Positions 16,566-23,079 of a stretch of 64,000 nt of DNA are shown here, one piece after another. The DNA is from Candidatus Fibrimonadaceae bacterium (GTDB taxonomy: Bacteria; Fibrobacterota; Fibrobacteria; Fibrobacterales; Fibrobacteraceae): positions 1 to 64,000 of the forward strand of contig JAITFO010000015.1 in the NCBI GenBank assembly GCA_031281265.1, read 5' to 3'. The notes under the pieces are model-generated. The model was given only the letters and a program-made list of their open reading frames with translations, did not search any database and was not told where the DNA came from. Position 1 is the stretch's first letter, and the number at the start of each line of letters is the position of its first letter. The translations under genes and the position numbers were made by a program.

Positions 16566-17202
16566 ATTAAAGCCCAATAGGCAAAGCCTGGACATATTGC
16601 TCCGCCGCCACGGCATAGAGTTGAAAAAGGAAACTTTGGATAAGCTATGGCTCTTTCACGGCTTATTGAGGGAGAATAATAAAGACCAAGATTTAACTCG
16701 CCTCAACGCCTTTGAAACCATAGTGGAGCGGCATTATGCGGACTGCATAATAATAAATTCCTTTGTCAAAAAATGGCCTGACAAAATGCTGGACATAGGC
16801 TCCGGTGCGGGTTTTCCCGGCATACCGCTTAAATTGACGAATCCGCAGATAAATCTGACTTTATGCGAGCCACGCCCCAATAGGATTAATTTTTTGGAAA
16901 TGGCTGTAAAGGAACTGAATTTGCAGGGCATAAGCGTTTTTGGGCATAAGGTTACGAGCTCATCTATGAAAGAGTCTGTTGGCGGCATTATCTGCCGTGC
17001 TTTTGGCAGCATTGCGGAAACATTGCCTCGTTTGGGCAGTTGTTTAAAAAAAGGCGGAAAAGCTTATTTTATGAAAGGTCCTGCCGTTAAAGATGAACTG
17101 CGCGATTTTAAATCCGATGAATACAAAATCTCAGAAACGCATTTTTACACCATACCCAGCAGCGTTCAGCAAAGAGCCTTGATAGTTTTGGAGCGGTTGT
17201 AA
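16552..17202 (+). CDS. rsmG: 16S rRNA (guanine-527-N7) methyltransferase
   Basis: A 216-residue SAM-dependent methyltransferase. Motif I is MLDIGSGAGFPGIPLKL, motif II 'LTLCEPRPNRINFLE', and 'IICRAFGSI' covers the substrate side. RsmG (GidB) methylates G527 of 16S rRNA, and its loss gives low-level streptomycin resistance in other bacteria. Length is normal. It is usually next to mnmG or parAB; here it follows DUF4416, which is unusual. No ribosome site other than the upstream gene's coding sequence is needed because of the 14-bp overlap. Confidence 0.95.
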   Translation: MEKHRLKPNRQSLDILLRRHGIELKKETLDKLWLFHGLLRENNKDQDLTRLNAFETIVERHYADCIIINSFVKKWPDKMLDIGSGAGFPGIPLKLTNPQINLTLCEPRPNRINFLEMAVKELNLQGISVFGHKVTSSSMKESVGGIICRAFGSIAETLPRLGSCLKKGGKAYFMKGPAVKDELRDFKSDEYKISETHFYTIPSSVQQRALIVLERL

Positions 17203-17211
17203 AAAAATTAC

Positions 17212-17217
17212 TATATT
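17212..17217 (+). promoter_or_regulatory. TATATT box with upstream TTTG
   Basis: TATATT ends six nucleotides before the ATG at 17224. A TTTG lies at 17187-17190, 21 bp upstream of the box, matching the -33 TTTG / -7 TAnnTTTG layout known from Bacteroidota. Confidence 0.45.
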
Positions 17218-17223
17218 TCTTTT

Positions 17224-17424
17224 ATGCTTATTTTACTGATACTTATTTCTTTGGCCGGGTTTTACTTGAGTGCTAGATATTTTTTGAAAAATTTAAAATT
17301 AATAGAACTCAGAAACCATAAAGAGAAATCCGCTTTGAAAAGAGCTTTGAATTATCCTTTTACTGTTGTATGGTATACCTACCTGCTGATATTTTTTATC
17401 TGCTTAACGGTGAATAATTTATGA
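17224..17424 (+). CDS. small two-helix membrane protein
   Basis: A 66-residue protein with two hydrophobic helices, at residues 2-20 and about 46-64, joined by a basic loop (RNHKEKSALKRAL) that should face the cytoplasm. The ATG stands six nucleotides after a TATATT box and has no ribosome site, so it is probably translated from a leaderless message. The next gene overlaps its stop by 4 bp (ATGA). No family is recognised. Confidence 0.65.
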   Translation: MLILLILISLAGFYLSARYFLKNLKLIELRNHKEKSALKRALNYPFTVVWYTYLLIFFICLTVNNL

Positions 17425-18158
17425 TATTTATACCTCGGCAGTTCTTTTTTCTTTTGCTCTTTTGCATAACCGCATTTTCAATGCAAAACGCCGAACAAGC
17501 TGCCAAGCGCGATGCTTTTAAATTTGAAGCTGTGGATTTGGGAGTTTTGCAGCAGGGAACTCGCAAAAATGTTGAAATCAACGGGAAAAATGTGTCTTCG
17601 CGGACAATAGAGTTGGAAAATGTTTTTAACCAAATGGTAGGTGGCGAAAACTTTATTTACCCACAAAAAATAGCCGCAGGGCAAAAGTTTAAAATCAATT
17701 TTACGCTTAACACCGCCTACATGGAAGGCCCTTTTCTTCACAACATAGTTTTAGTGGATACCAGCGGCTTTGCGTGGGTAGCTTTGGTACAAGGGCAAGT
17801 GGAGAATCCTATTGTATTTAACGAGAGAATTTTGGATTTGGGTTTTTATAAAAAGGGCGTAAAAAAAACTTGGGTATTTTACGCTTGGAGCACGGAGAAC
17901 AAACCTTTGAAGTTTAGGCTTGCTCCTTCTTCGCAAAAGGAATTTAAAGCGGAATTTTCAAATGTAAAATTGGATGTCAAGGATTTTGAAAACATAAAAG
18001 AGGGCGGAACAACGCCCGGTGTTAAAATAAGCCTATCTGTTATTGATTTAGAAACCCCAAAAAACGGGCAGAAAAGCATACGCAGAATAGTTTCCTTTAT
18101 CTGCGATGATTTCCCAAACGCAACCCCTGAGCTTTTAGTCACGGGCTATTGGGAGTAG
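17421..18158 (+). CDS. exported DUF1573-like protein
   Basis: A 245-residue protein with a signal peptide of about 20 residues, then two Ig-like beta domains. The first starts 'FKFEAVDLGVLQQGTRKNVE' and the second 'FNERILDLGFYKKGVKKTW'; the 'DLG(V/F)...G' opening followed by a Val/Lys strand is the DUF1573 pattern, common in secreted proteins of Bacteroidota and relatives. Function unknown. It is coupled to the small membrane gene upstream. It ends 8 bp before the 3' end of the tRNA gene on the other strand. Confidence 0.65.
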   Translation: MIFIPRQFFFLLLFCITAFSMQNAEQAAKRDAFKFEAVDLGVLQQGTRKNVEINGKNVSSRTIELENVFNQMVGGENFIYPQKIAAGQKFKINFTLNTAYMEGPFLHNIVLVDTSGFAWVALVQGQVENPIVFNERILDLGFYKKGVKKTWVFYAWSTENKPLKFRLAPSSQKEFKAEFSNVKLDVKDFENIKEGGTTPGVKISLSVIDLETPKNGQKSIRRIVSFICDDFPNATPELLVTGYWE

Positions 18159-18165
18159 CTTCCTA

Positions 18166-18239
<74 letters not shown>

Positions 18240-18329
18240 AAACAATCTAAATGTAGAAAATTTCATAGCGAAAAAACATAGAGAATGCTTCTAGTTAGAG
18301 CCATAACCCCTCCGTATATTTTTTTGAAA

Positions 18330-18500
18330 TTAAAGTTTCATAAATTTTGTCGCCATAAATATCGTATCTTCGTCTATTCCTCGCTCTCTCATTTCTTTTT
18401 CCAATTTTTTGACGTCTCGCTTTTCCAATATATCGGCTATCTTCCAAAGAATCAGAACCGCAATAAGAGTCAAAAATGGAGCACCGCAATAGAATATCAT
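18330..18500 (-). CDS. small single-pass membrane protein with phage-like leader
   Basis: A 56-residue protein: hydrophobic helix at about residues 8-24 (following FYCGAP), then a charged cytoplasmic tail (LEKRDVKKLEKEMRERG). GAGG lies eight nucleotides before the ATG at 18500. The 40 bp ending in that GAGG match 38 of 40 bases upstream of a prophage micro-gene at 53931, and both proteins place a GAP motif at the helix start. A longer frame in another phase, starting at 18555, uses the leader itself and looks spurious. Function unknown. Confidence 0.6.
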   Translation of the reverse strand: MIFYCGAPFLTLIAVLILWKIADILEKRDVKKLEKEMRERGIDEDTIFMATKFMKL

Positions 18501-18508
18501 TTTCTTTA

Positions 18509-18548
18509 CCTCTACCAATAAATATATATTTTTTTTCAGCAGAGAGCA
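18509..18548 (-). promoter_or_regulatory. 40-bp promoter/leader element, host copy
   Basis: Read on the minus strand it runs TGCTCTCTGCTG, A8, TATATATTTATT, GGTAGAGG. The A8 tract, a TATATTTA box and the ribosome site GGTAGAGG are in the order expected of an UP-like element, -7 box and leader. A second copy lies at 53883-53922 in the prophage with two mismatches. Confidence 0.6.
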
Positions 18549-18581
18549 GGCTCAATTTTTCTCAAATTCTTTCAAATAGGC

Positions 18582-18626
18582 AAAAAAGGCTCTTTTTATA
18601 GCAAAAAGAGCCTCAGGTAGAGGCTC
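18582..18626 (-). terminator. overlapping alternative Rho-independent terminators
   Basis: On the minus strand an 11-bp hairpin (AGGCTCTTTTT, loop gctat, AAAAAGAGCCT) is followed by six T. An upstream hairpin, GAGCCTC, loop TACCT, GAGGCTC, also ends in a T5 run. The two share the GAGGCTC arm, so only one can form at a time. This closes the unit of the LPD3-like gene. Confidence 0.75.
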
Positions 18627-18638
18627 TATGGGACAGGC

Positions 18639-18755
18639 TCATTTTTTTACTATATTACTATTGATGGGTGAGCTAGTTGCGGGGTTCGAGGCAACGCCCA
18701 ACGCAGTAATGCTTGATGTGTCTTCGTTCAGATAACCTTCTAGCTTGCCCATCAT
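18639..18755 (-). CDS. micro-ORF or frameshifted tail of LPD3-like gene
   Basis: A 38-codon frame starting ATGATG over the stop of the upstream gene (CAATGA), in the -1 phase. Its product (MMGKLEGYLNEDTSSITALG, then Ser/Pro/Asn-rich, ending IVKK) looks like real protein and resembles the disordered tail that follows PBECR/LPD3 domains in phage proteins. It may be a coupled micro-gene or the old C-terminus separated by a one-base indel. The same DNA carries a candidate RNA on the other strand. Confidence 0.35.
   Translation of the reverse strand: MMGKLEGYLNEDTSSITALGVASNPATSSPINSNIVKK
18663..18753 (+). ncRNA. candidate structured small RNA
   Basis: A 14-bp helix pairs 18663-18676 (GATGGGTGAGCTAG) with 18740-18753 (CTAGCTTGCCCATC). 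The two non-Watson-Crick positions are G-U on the plus strand but would be A-C mismatches on the minus strand. A TATATT box at 18651-18656 ends six nucleotides before the first base of the helix. An inner GTTGC/GCAAC stem is possible. No known RNA family is recognised, and no U-run follows the helix. Confidence 0.35.
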
Positions 18756-19174
18756 TGCTTACTCATTTCTATAAGTTCTACTGAGTATATCCTTTTTCCG
18801 TGTTCAGTAGCCTCTTTAACGGTTATGTATGCCGCGTTGTCGTCAAATAACGGAGCCGCAAACCTATGGATAGCTTTAACATTCGGGTCATTGTTTCTAT
18901 CGGGGCGTGTTGATACTTTGAGTGAATTTCTAAATAAGTTATCAATATCTGCTACTACCGCATAATGCTGCTCTCTCGTAAAGTCGTTGTCTATAGATTT
19001 TTTAACGGCATCTTCCGATACTAATTTTTGGATAGAGTTCTTGCTTAACTTAGCTTCCTCACCGTCTTTGCTTCTTATTACAAGTGGCTTATTGTTGTTT
19101 TCTTTGATTAGGTTTTCTAGCCTCATTATCGCACTACTACGGTCTGTTCCTTTTCGGTACTTTACTTGTTCCAT
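18752..19174 (-). CDS. LPD3/PBECR-like phage-type domain protein
   Basis: A 140-residue protein. The C-terminal half reads 'FTREQHYAVVADIDNLFRNS', a DPNVKAIHRFAAPLF block, 'AAYITVKEATEHGKRIYSVELIE'. This is the pattern of LPD3/PBECR-type domains that occur at the ends of phage MuF and polyvalent proteins and are predicted nuclease-like or toxin-associated. Here it stands alone, without the MuF or capsid-linked part, near tRNA-Arg. ATG at 19174 is preferred: a TACCTTTG box lies eight nucleotides upstream. The stop overlaps a micro-ORF in the -1 phase. Family call is by motif memory and is uncertain. Confidence 0.5.
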   Translation of the reverse strand: MEQVKYRKGTDRSSAIMRLENLIKENNNKPLVIRSKDGEEAKLSKNSIQKLVSEDAVKKSIDNDFTREQHYAVVADIDNLFRNSLKVSTRPDRNNDPNVKAIHRFAAPLFDDNAAYITVKEATEHGKRIYSVELIEMSKQ

Positions 19175-19193
19175 TTTTTGCAAAGGTAGAAAA

Positions 19194-20366
19194 TTAAAAA
19201 TACCCCTTCTCTAGCCACTCCCCCAACTCCTCCAACACTTCCCGAATGGAGATGCCTTTTTCCTGTGCGATTTTTGCGATGTCTTCGTATTCGGGTTTGG
19301 ATTTTGTTGTGCCATAACCGCTGGAGGTTTTTATCCTTACGGGACCGAATTTTGTTTGAATTTCTTTTTGCTCCCTTTGCAAAGCGTGTCGGTGGCAAAC
19401 ATATTCCCTAACGCCAAGCGTGCTCGTGTGCTCGAAAATGAGAGATAGCATTTTGTCTTTTGATTCCGCATTGCATATACAGGTGAAGAGCAAACCGGGG
19501 CGCCCCTTTTTCATAACTGTTGACGTAATGTAAACATCAAGCGCACCTTCCTTAAACAAAAGCTGCTGCGCGTAGGCAACGGCTTCTGGTGTAATGTCGT
19601 CCAGATTGCAGGCAAGCTCAATAATTTCTTCGCTCTTATCGCTGGTGTTCCCCATATAAGCGCGCAGGCAGTTCGCTTTTTCAAAATCTTTTTTCCCCAT
19701 GCCATAACCGAGTTTAGAAACCGTTAGCATAGGCATTTTGCAAAATTCCTTGGCAAAATATTTCAACAACGCTGCTCCGGTGGGCGTGCATAGTTCGCTT
19801 TTTATGTCATCGTTGTATATGGGTATGCCTTGCAGAATAAGCGATGTGGCTGGTGCGGGAACGGGTAAAATGCCGTGAGCGCAGCGAACCTGTCCGCTGC
19901 CAACATTGATAGGGGAGGCCAAAACCACTTCGGGAGCGAGTTCTTCCATAAGCATACAGACGCCCGTAATATCGGCAACCGCATCCATTTCCCCAACTTC
20001 GTGAAAATGAATTTTATCCACCGGAACACCGTGGACATGGCTCTCTGCTTCTGCTATTATTTTATAAACCTCAAGCACATTTTTTTTCACAGAATCTGAA
20101 ATTTTTAAATGCTCCATCAAGTGCTCAATGCCGTGGTAATCGTTGTGGTTGTGGTGTTCGTGGTGATGTTCATGTACTTCAATATTTATGTGCGTTCCCT
20201 TTATTCCGCATTTCACAACTGCCTCGGCTGTTGCAGTCACATTGGGAATACCAACATCATTCAACCTTTTCAAAAAATATTCGGGACTGTCGTGCAGTTC
20301 CAACAAGGCAGCCATCAGCATATCGCCTGCCGCGCCCATATTGCATTCAAGGTAGAGGGTTTTCAT
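19194..20366 (-). CDS. larC: nickel-pincer cofactor biosynthesis protein LarC
   Basis: A 390-residue cytoplasmic protein that inserts nickel into the pyridinium bisthiocarboxylate mononucleotide to make the nickel-pincer cofactor of lactate racemase-type enzymes. Visible are the opening ECNMGAAGDMLMAALLEL, a His-rich stretch around residues 65-78 (HEHHHEHHNHNDYH), 'KIHFHEVGEMDAVADI', 'PVPAPAT' and 'ELCTPTGAALLKY'. In Lactiplantibacillus LarC needs a programmed frameshift between two parts; here it is one unbroken frame. It overlaps larB by 4 bp. larE and larA are not in the window. Confidence 0.93.
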   Translation of the reverse strand: MKTLYLECNMGAAGDMLMAALLELHDSPEYFLKRLNDVGIPNVTATAEAVVKCGIKGTHINIEVHEHHHEHHNHNDYHGIEHLMEHLKISDSVKKNVLEVYKIIAEAESHVHGVPVDKIHFHEVGEMDAVADITGVCMLMEELAPEVVLASPINVGSGQVRCAHGILPVPAPATSLILQGIPIYNDDIKSELCTPTGAALLKYFAKEFCKMPMLTVSKLGYGMGKKDFEKANCLRAYMGNTSDKSEEIIELACNLDDITPEAVAYAQQLLFKEGALDVYITSTVMKKGRPGLLFTCICNAESKDKMLSLIFEHTSTLGVREYVCHRHALQREQKEIQTKFGPVRIKTSSGYGTTKSKPEYEDIAKIAQEKGISIREVLEELGEWLEKGYF

Positions 20367-21121
20367 AATTTTTTATGATTTATAATACTCGCCAAATAAC
20401 CCGCTCCAAACCCATTGTCTATATTCACAACGCTCACGCCGCTCGCACACGAGTTGAGCATGGAGAGCAAAGCTGCTATGCCTCCGAATGATGCGCCGTA
20501 GCCCACGCTGGTCGGGACACCTATGACGGGGCAGTCGGTTAAGCCGCCTATGACGCTGGTCAACGCTCCTTCCATACCGGCAATTGAAATGATAACTTGG
20601 GCATTCATAATGGTATCAAACTGGGAAAGCAGTCTGTGAAAACCAGAAACGCCAACGTCGTATAAGCGGACAACTTCGTTGCCGAGCGCCTCTGCGGTTA
20701 ACGCGGCTTCTTCCGCGACTGGTATATCGCTTGTGCCGCCTGTTGCTATCACAATTTTCCCAATGCCGTTTGGCTTTGGCATTTCGCCTATTACGCCTAT
20801 TTTCGCTGTTTGGTGGTATTGCATTTTGGAACGTAGGCCTGCCCCCACGTGTTCGGCTATGTCTGGTGTTAATCTGGTTATCAAAATCAATTGCTGCCCT
20901 TTATCCAACATGGCGGTTGCAATGCCAATTATCTGTTCCGCTGTTTTTCCGGCTCCGTATATCACTTCGGGAACGCCTTTCCTCAATTCGCGGTGATGGT
21001 CAACTTTTGCGTAGCCCAAATTTTCAAAAGGCTCGGTACATAATTTCAACAAAGCATCTTCGGGCGAAATGCTCCCGCTTTTCACTTTTTCCAAAATACT
21101 CAGGGTTTCCTGTTTGTTCAT
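20363..21121 (-). CDS. larB: pyridinium-3,5-biscarboxylic acid mononucleotide synthase LarB
   Basis: A 252-residue enzyme that carboxylates and hydrolyses nicotinic acid adenine dinucleotide in the first step of nickel-pincer cofactor synthesis. It has the AIR-carboxylase-like core: VPEVIYGAGKT, 'IVIATGGTSDIPVAEEA', 'YDVGVSGFHRL' and 'GLTDCPVIGVPTSVGYGASF'. A CTATATT box on the minus strand (21140-21134) lies 12 nt upstream of the ATG. It heads the larB-larC unit. The product of the pathway must serve a racemase or epimerase encoded elsewhere. Confidence 0.93.
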   Translation of the reverse strand: MNKQETLSILEKVKSGSISPEDALLKLCTEPFENLGYAKVDHHRELRKGVPEVIYGAGKTAEQIIGIATAMLDKGQQLILITRLTPDIAEHVGAGLRSKMQYHQTAKIGVIGEMPKPNGIGKIVIATGGTSDIPVAEEAALTAEALGNEVVRLYDVGVSGFHRLLSQFDTIMNAQVIISIAGMEGALTSVIGGLTDCPVIGVPTSVGYGASFGGIAALLSMLNSCASGVSVVNIDNGFGAGYLASIINHKKL

Positions 21122-21257
21122 ATCTCAATGGTAAATATAGTAAACGCCACTGTTTTACCGGACAATAGTGAGTAAACACCGATTAATCTCCCAATATCCT
21201 TCAAAGTTTTGTCAAAAAATTATATATTTTATTAAATTTCAAAATGGAGACAAAAAA

Positions 21258-21950
21258 ATGAGAACACAATTCTCTAAAATTGCGTTAGCGGCAGGCATTA
21301 TGCTTGCTATGGCATTTACTTTTTCCTGCTCATCGGGCAGCGGAGACGACAACAATGGCGGCAACGGTGGCGGTTCTTGCAGTATAAATGGTGGAACTGT
21401 TAAAATTGGCAGCCAAACTTGGATGGCGGAGAATTTGAACTGTAATGTTGCAGGTAGCAAATGTGGTGGAACAGACCAGCAAACTGGGGAAGACGAAGGA
21501 CACCTATATACATATTATCCTCTTGAAGATAAAAATACTGTGAACTGCGATAAATACGGACGTCTTTACAACTGGGTAGCAGCGAAGTCTGCTTGTCCTA
21601 GCGGTTGGCATTTACCGAGCGATGATGAATGGGAAGTACTCGTAAATTTTGTTGGAGGTGCATCTACCGCAGGAACTAAATTGAAGGCAACTAGTGGCTG
21701 GTACAACGATGGCGTAGATGGCAATGGCACGAATGAGTCTGGCTTTTCTGCCCTGCCGAGCGGTGCTGGCTATTCGGATGGCGATTTCAGCGTTTTCAAC
21801 GATGATGGCATACGCGGTTATTGGTGGAGTGCCAGTGAGTACAATAGCCACGACGCCTACCTCAGGGACATGAGCTACAGCCGCGAGTATGTCAACCACT
21901 ACTACTACGATAAGAGCAGTTTTTATAGCGTTCGTTGCATCAAGGACTAG
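21258..21950 (+). CDS. FISUMP-domain lipoprotein with hypervariable C-terminus
   Basis: A 230-residue lipoprotein: signal sequence with lipobox (TFSC), a Gly/Asn-rich linker, then the Fibrobacter major paralogous domain: VKIGSQTWMAENLN, a YGRLYNW block, 'CPSGWHLPSDDEWEVL', 'SGFSALPSGAGY', WWSASEY and a final SVRCIKD. The fold is probably C-type-lectin/FGE-like and surface exposed. Start ATG 21258 has GGAG eight bases upstream; an earlier in-frame start at 21168 lacks a signal peptide. The last 43 codons show NNC-biased variation against paralogues (see findings). Ligand unknown. Confidence 0.85.
   Translation: MRTQFSKIALAAGIMLAMAFTFSCSSGSGDDNNGGNGGGSCSINGGTVKIGSQTWMAENLNCNVAGSKCGGTDQQTGEDEGHLYTYYPLEDKNTVNCDKYGRLYNWVAAKSACPSGWHLPSDDEWEVLVNFVGGASTAGTKLKATSGWYNDGVDGNGTNESGFSALPSGAGYSDGDFSVFNDDGIRGYWWSASEYNSHDAYLRDMSYSREYVNHYYYDKSSFYSVRCIKD
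21822..21950 (+). other. DGR-type variable region, copy 1
   Basis: From WW to the stop. Constant codons frame positions at which three paralogues carry different NNC codons, for example CAC/AAC/TAC, CTC/CGC/AGC and CGC/TAC/AAC. This is what adenine-directed change of AAC codons would give. A short TTCGC/GCGAA hairpin lies just past the stop. Confidence 0.55.
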
Positions 21951-21984
21951 TGCGTTCACTTCGGCTTCGCTCAGCGAACTTTGG

Positions 21985-22004
21985 TCGTTGAAAGCGATTT
22001 TTTT
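21985..22004 (+). terminator. probable terminator of FISUMP gene
   Basis: TCGTT, loop GAA, AGCGA (one G-U pair) is followed by seven T. The stem is short, so the call is moderate. It lies between the FISUMP gene and the PIN-domain gene. Confidence 0.45.
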
Positions 22005-22022
22005 GTAATTTAATGACAAGAA

Positions 22023-22481
22023 ATGAAATATTATCTTGATAATTGCTGTTTTAATCGTCCTTTTGATGATCAAACTCAAGAAAAAATACATCTTGAGAGC
22101 GAAGCCATTTTGGCAATTATAAAAAAATGCAATCAATTGAACTATGAAATTTTAGGTAGTTCTGCTTTGGATTTGGAAATTTGCCAAATACCTGATATTT
22201 ACAAAAGGCAAAAAGTTAGTTTTTTTTATGAACGAGCAATAACAAGAAAAATAGGTTATAACCAGGCTATACTGAAAAGAGTTAAGGAATTGCAGGAAAT
22301 GTCTGCGATAAGAATGTTAGATAGATTCCATTTGGCTTTTGCGGAAAATGCCCAAGTGGATATATTGCTAACAACAGATTTACGATTTGAAAAAGCCTGT
22401 TCTAAAGTGAACCTTAATGTTAAGGTGTTAAATCCAATAAACTATTTTATGGAGGTATCGGAAGATGATAGCAATGGCTAG
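22023..22481 (+). CDS. PIN-domain toxin-like protein
   Basis: A 152-residue protein with the PIN plan: first acidic residue in MKYYLDNCCFNRPF (D6), a middle Glu/Asp in 'LGSSALDLEIC', and 'RMLDRFHLAFAENAQVDILLTTDLRF' with the later acidic residues (D of LDRFHLA and TTD). PIN domains are Mg-dependent ribonucleases and are usually the toxin of type II pairs. Its 3' end overlaps a 66-residue gene by 17 bp, the likely antitoxin. The order toxin first, antitoxin second, is the reverse of the common vapBC order. Confidence 0.75.
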   Translation: MKYYLDNCCFNRPFDDQTQEKIHLESEAILAIIKKCNQLNYEILGSSALDLEICQIPDIYKRQKVSFFYERAITRKIGYNQAILKRVKELQEMSAIRMLDRFHLAFAENAQVDILLTTDLRFEKACSKVNLNVKVLNPINYFMEVSEDDSNG

Positions 22482-22665
22482 TTTAAGCAGTATGGCCGAA
22501 ATCAGGACAATAGGTTTAAAGGCTCTGTTAGAAGCATTGGGACCTATTGGCATGGCTAGATTTATGCAGCAATATGATGCTGGATATGGAGACTATACCA
22601 AAGAAAAATATGAACTTCCAGATATGGCTATGGAAGAAATAGTAACACATATCCAACAATCCTGA
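22465..22665 (+). CDS. probable antitoxin partner of PIN-domain protein
   Basis: A 66-residue protein: 'MAEIRTIGLKALLEALGPIG', then 'MARFMQQYDAGYGDYTKEKYEL' and an acidic C-terminal helix. Small helical proteins with the E-x-R-x-x-G-x-x-A-L-x-x-x-L-G-P-x-G-x-x-R-F pattern are often found directly after PIN-domain genes. It overlaps the toxin gene by 17 bp and lies 6 bp before exbD. No standard DNA-binding fold can be assigned by eye. Confidence 0.6.
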   Translation: MIAMASLSSMAEIRTIGLKALLEALGPIGMARFMQQYDAGYGDYTKEKYELPDMAMEEIVTHIQQS

Positions 22666-22671
22666 CAAGAA

Positions 22672-23079
22672 ATGTCCTTCGTTAAAAAATTCAGAAACAA
22701 AGATAGCGGCGGCATAGATATCGCGCCTATGCTGGATATGGTTTTTATCTTGCTGATATTTTTTGTTGTCACCAGTTCTTTTGTTCGGGAGACGGGTTTG
22801 GATGTCAATAAACCCAAAGCCAGCTCCGCACAGGAGCTTGCTAGGGAAAGCATTTTGATAGGCATAAGCCGCGAAGGGACAATTCACATTAACGAAAGCC
22901 AAGTTGATTTGCGCGCTCTGCGTGCGATTTTACAACAGATGGTGGCGGAAAAACCCGACCGCGCCGCCGTTATTGTAGCCGACCGGGAAGCTCCCAGCGG
23001 CAAAATAGTTGATGTTCTTGACGAATGCAATTTTGCTCGCGTCAAGAAAGTTTCTATAGCCGCGAGCAAGGAAGAATAA
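22672..23079 (+). CDS. exbD: ExbD/TolR-family protein
   Basis: A 135-residue inner-membrane protein: short cytoplasmic start, one helix with the ExbD signature 'IDIAPMLDMVFILLIFFVV' including the proton-conducting Asp, then a periplasmic domain ending 'VKKVSIAASKEE'. It pairs with an ExbB/TolQ channel; the only candidate in the window is the compact one at 8249, far away. It ends exactly where the convergent sugar transporter gene ends (23079/23080), with no room for a terminator between them. Confidence 0.92.
   Translation: MSFVKKFRNKDSGGIDIAPMLDMVFILLIFFVVTSSFVRETGLDVNKPKASSAQELARESILIGISREGTIHINESQVDLRALRAILQQMVAEKPDRAAVIVADREAPSGKIVDVLDECNFARVKKVSIAASKEE

Noticed and set aside
18663-18753. 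SRP RNA, 6S RNA or tmRNA as identity for the candidate RNA
   Set aside because: The conserved loops of these RNAs (for example the SRP GGAAG region) are not present, and the length does not fit 6S or tmRNA.
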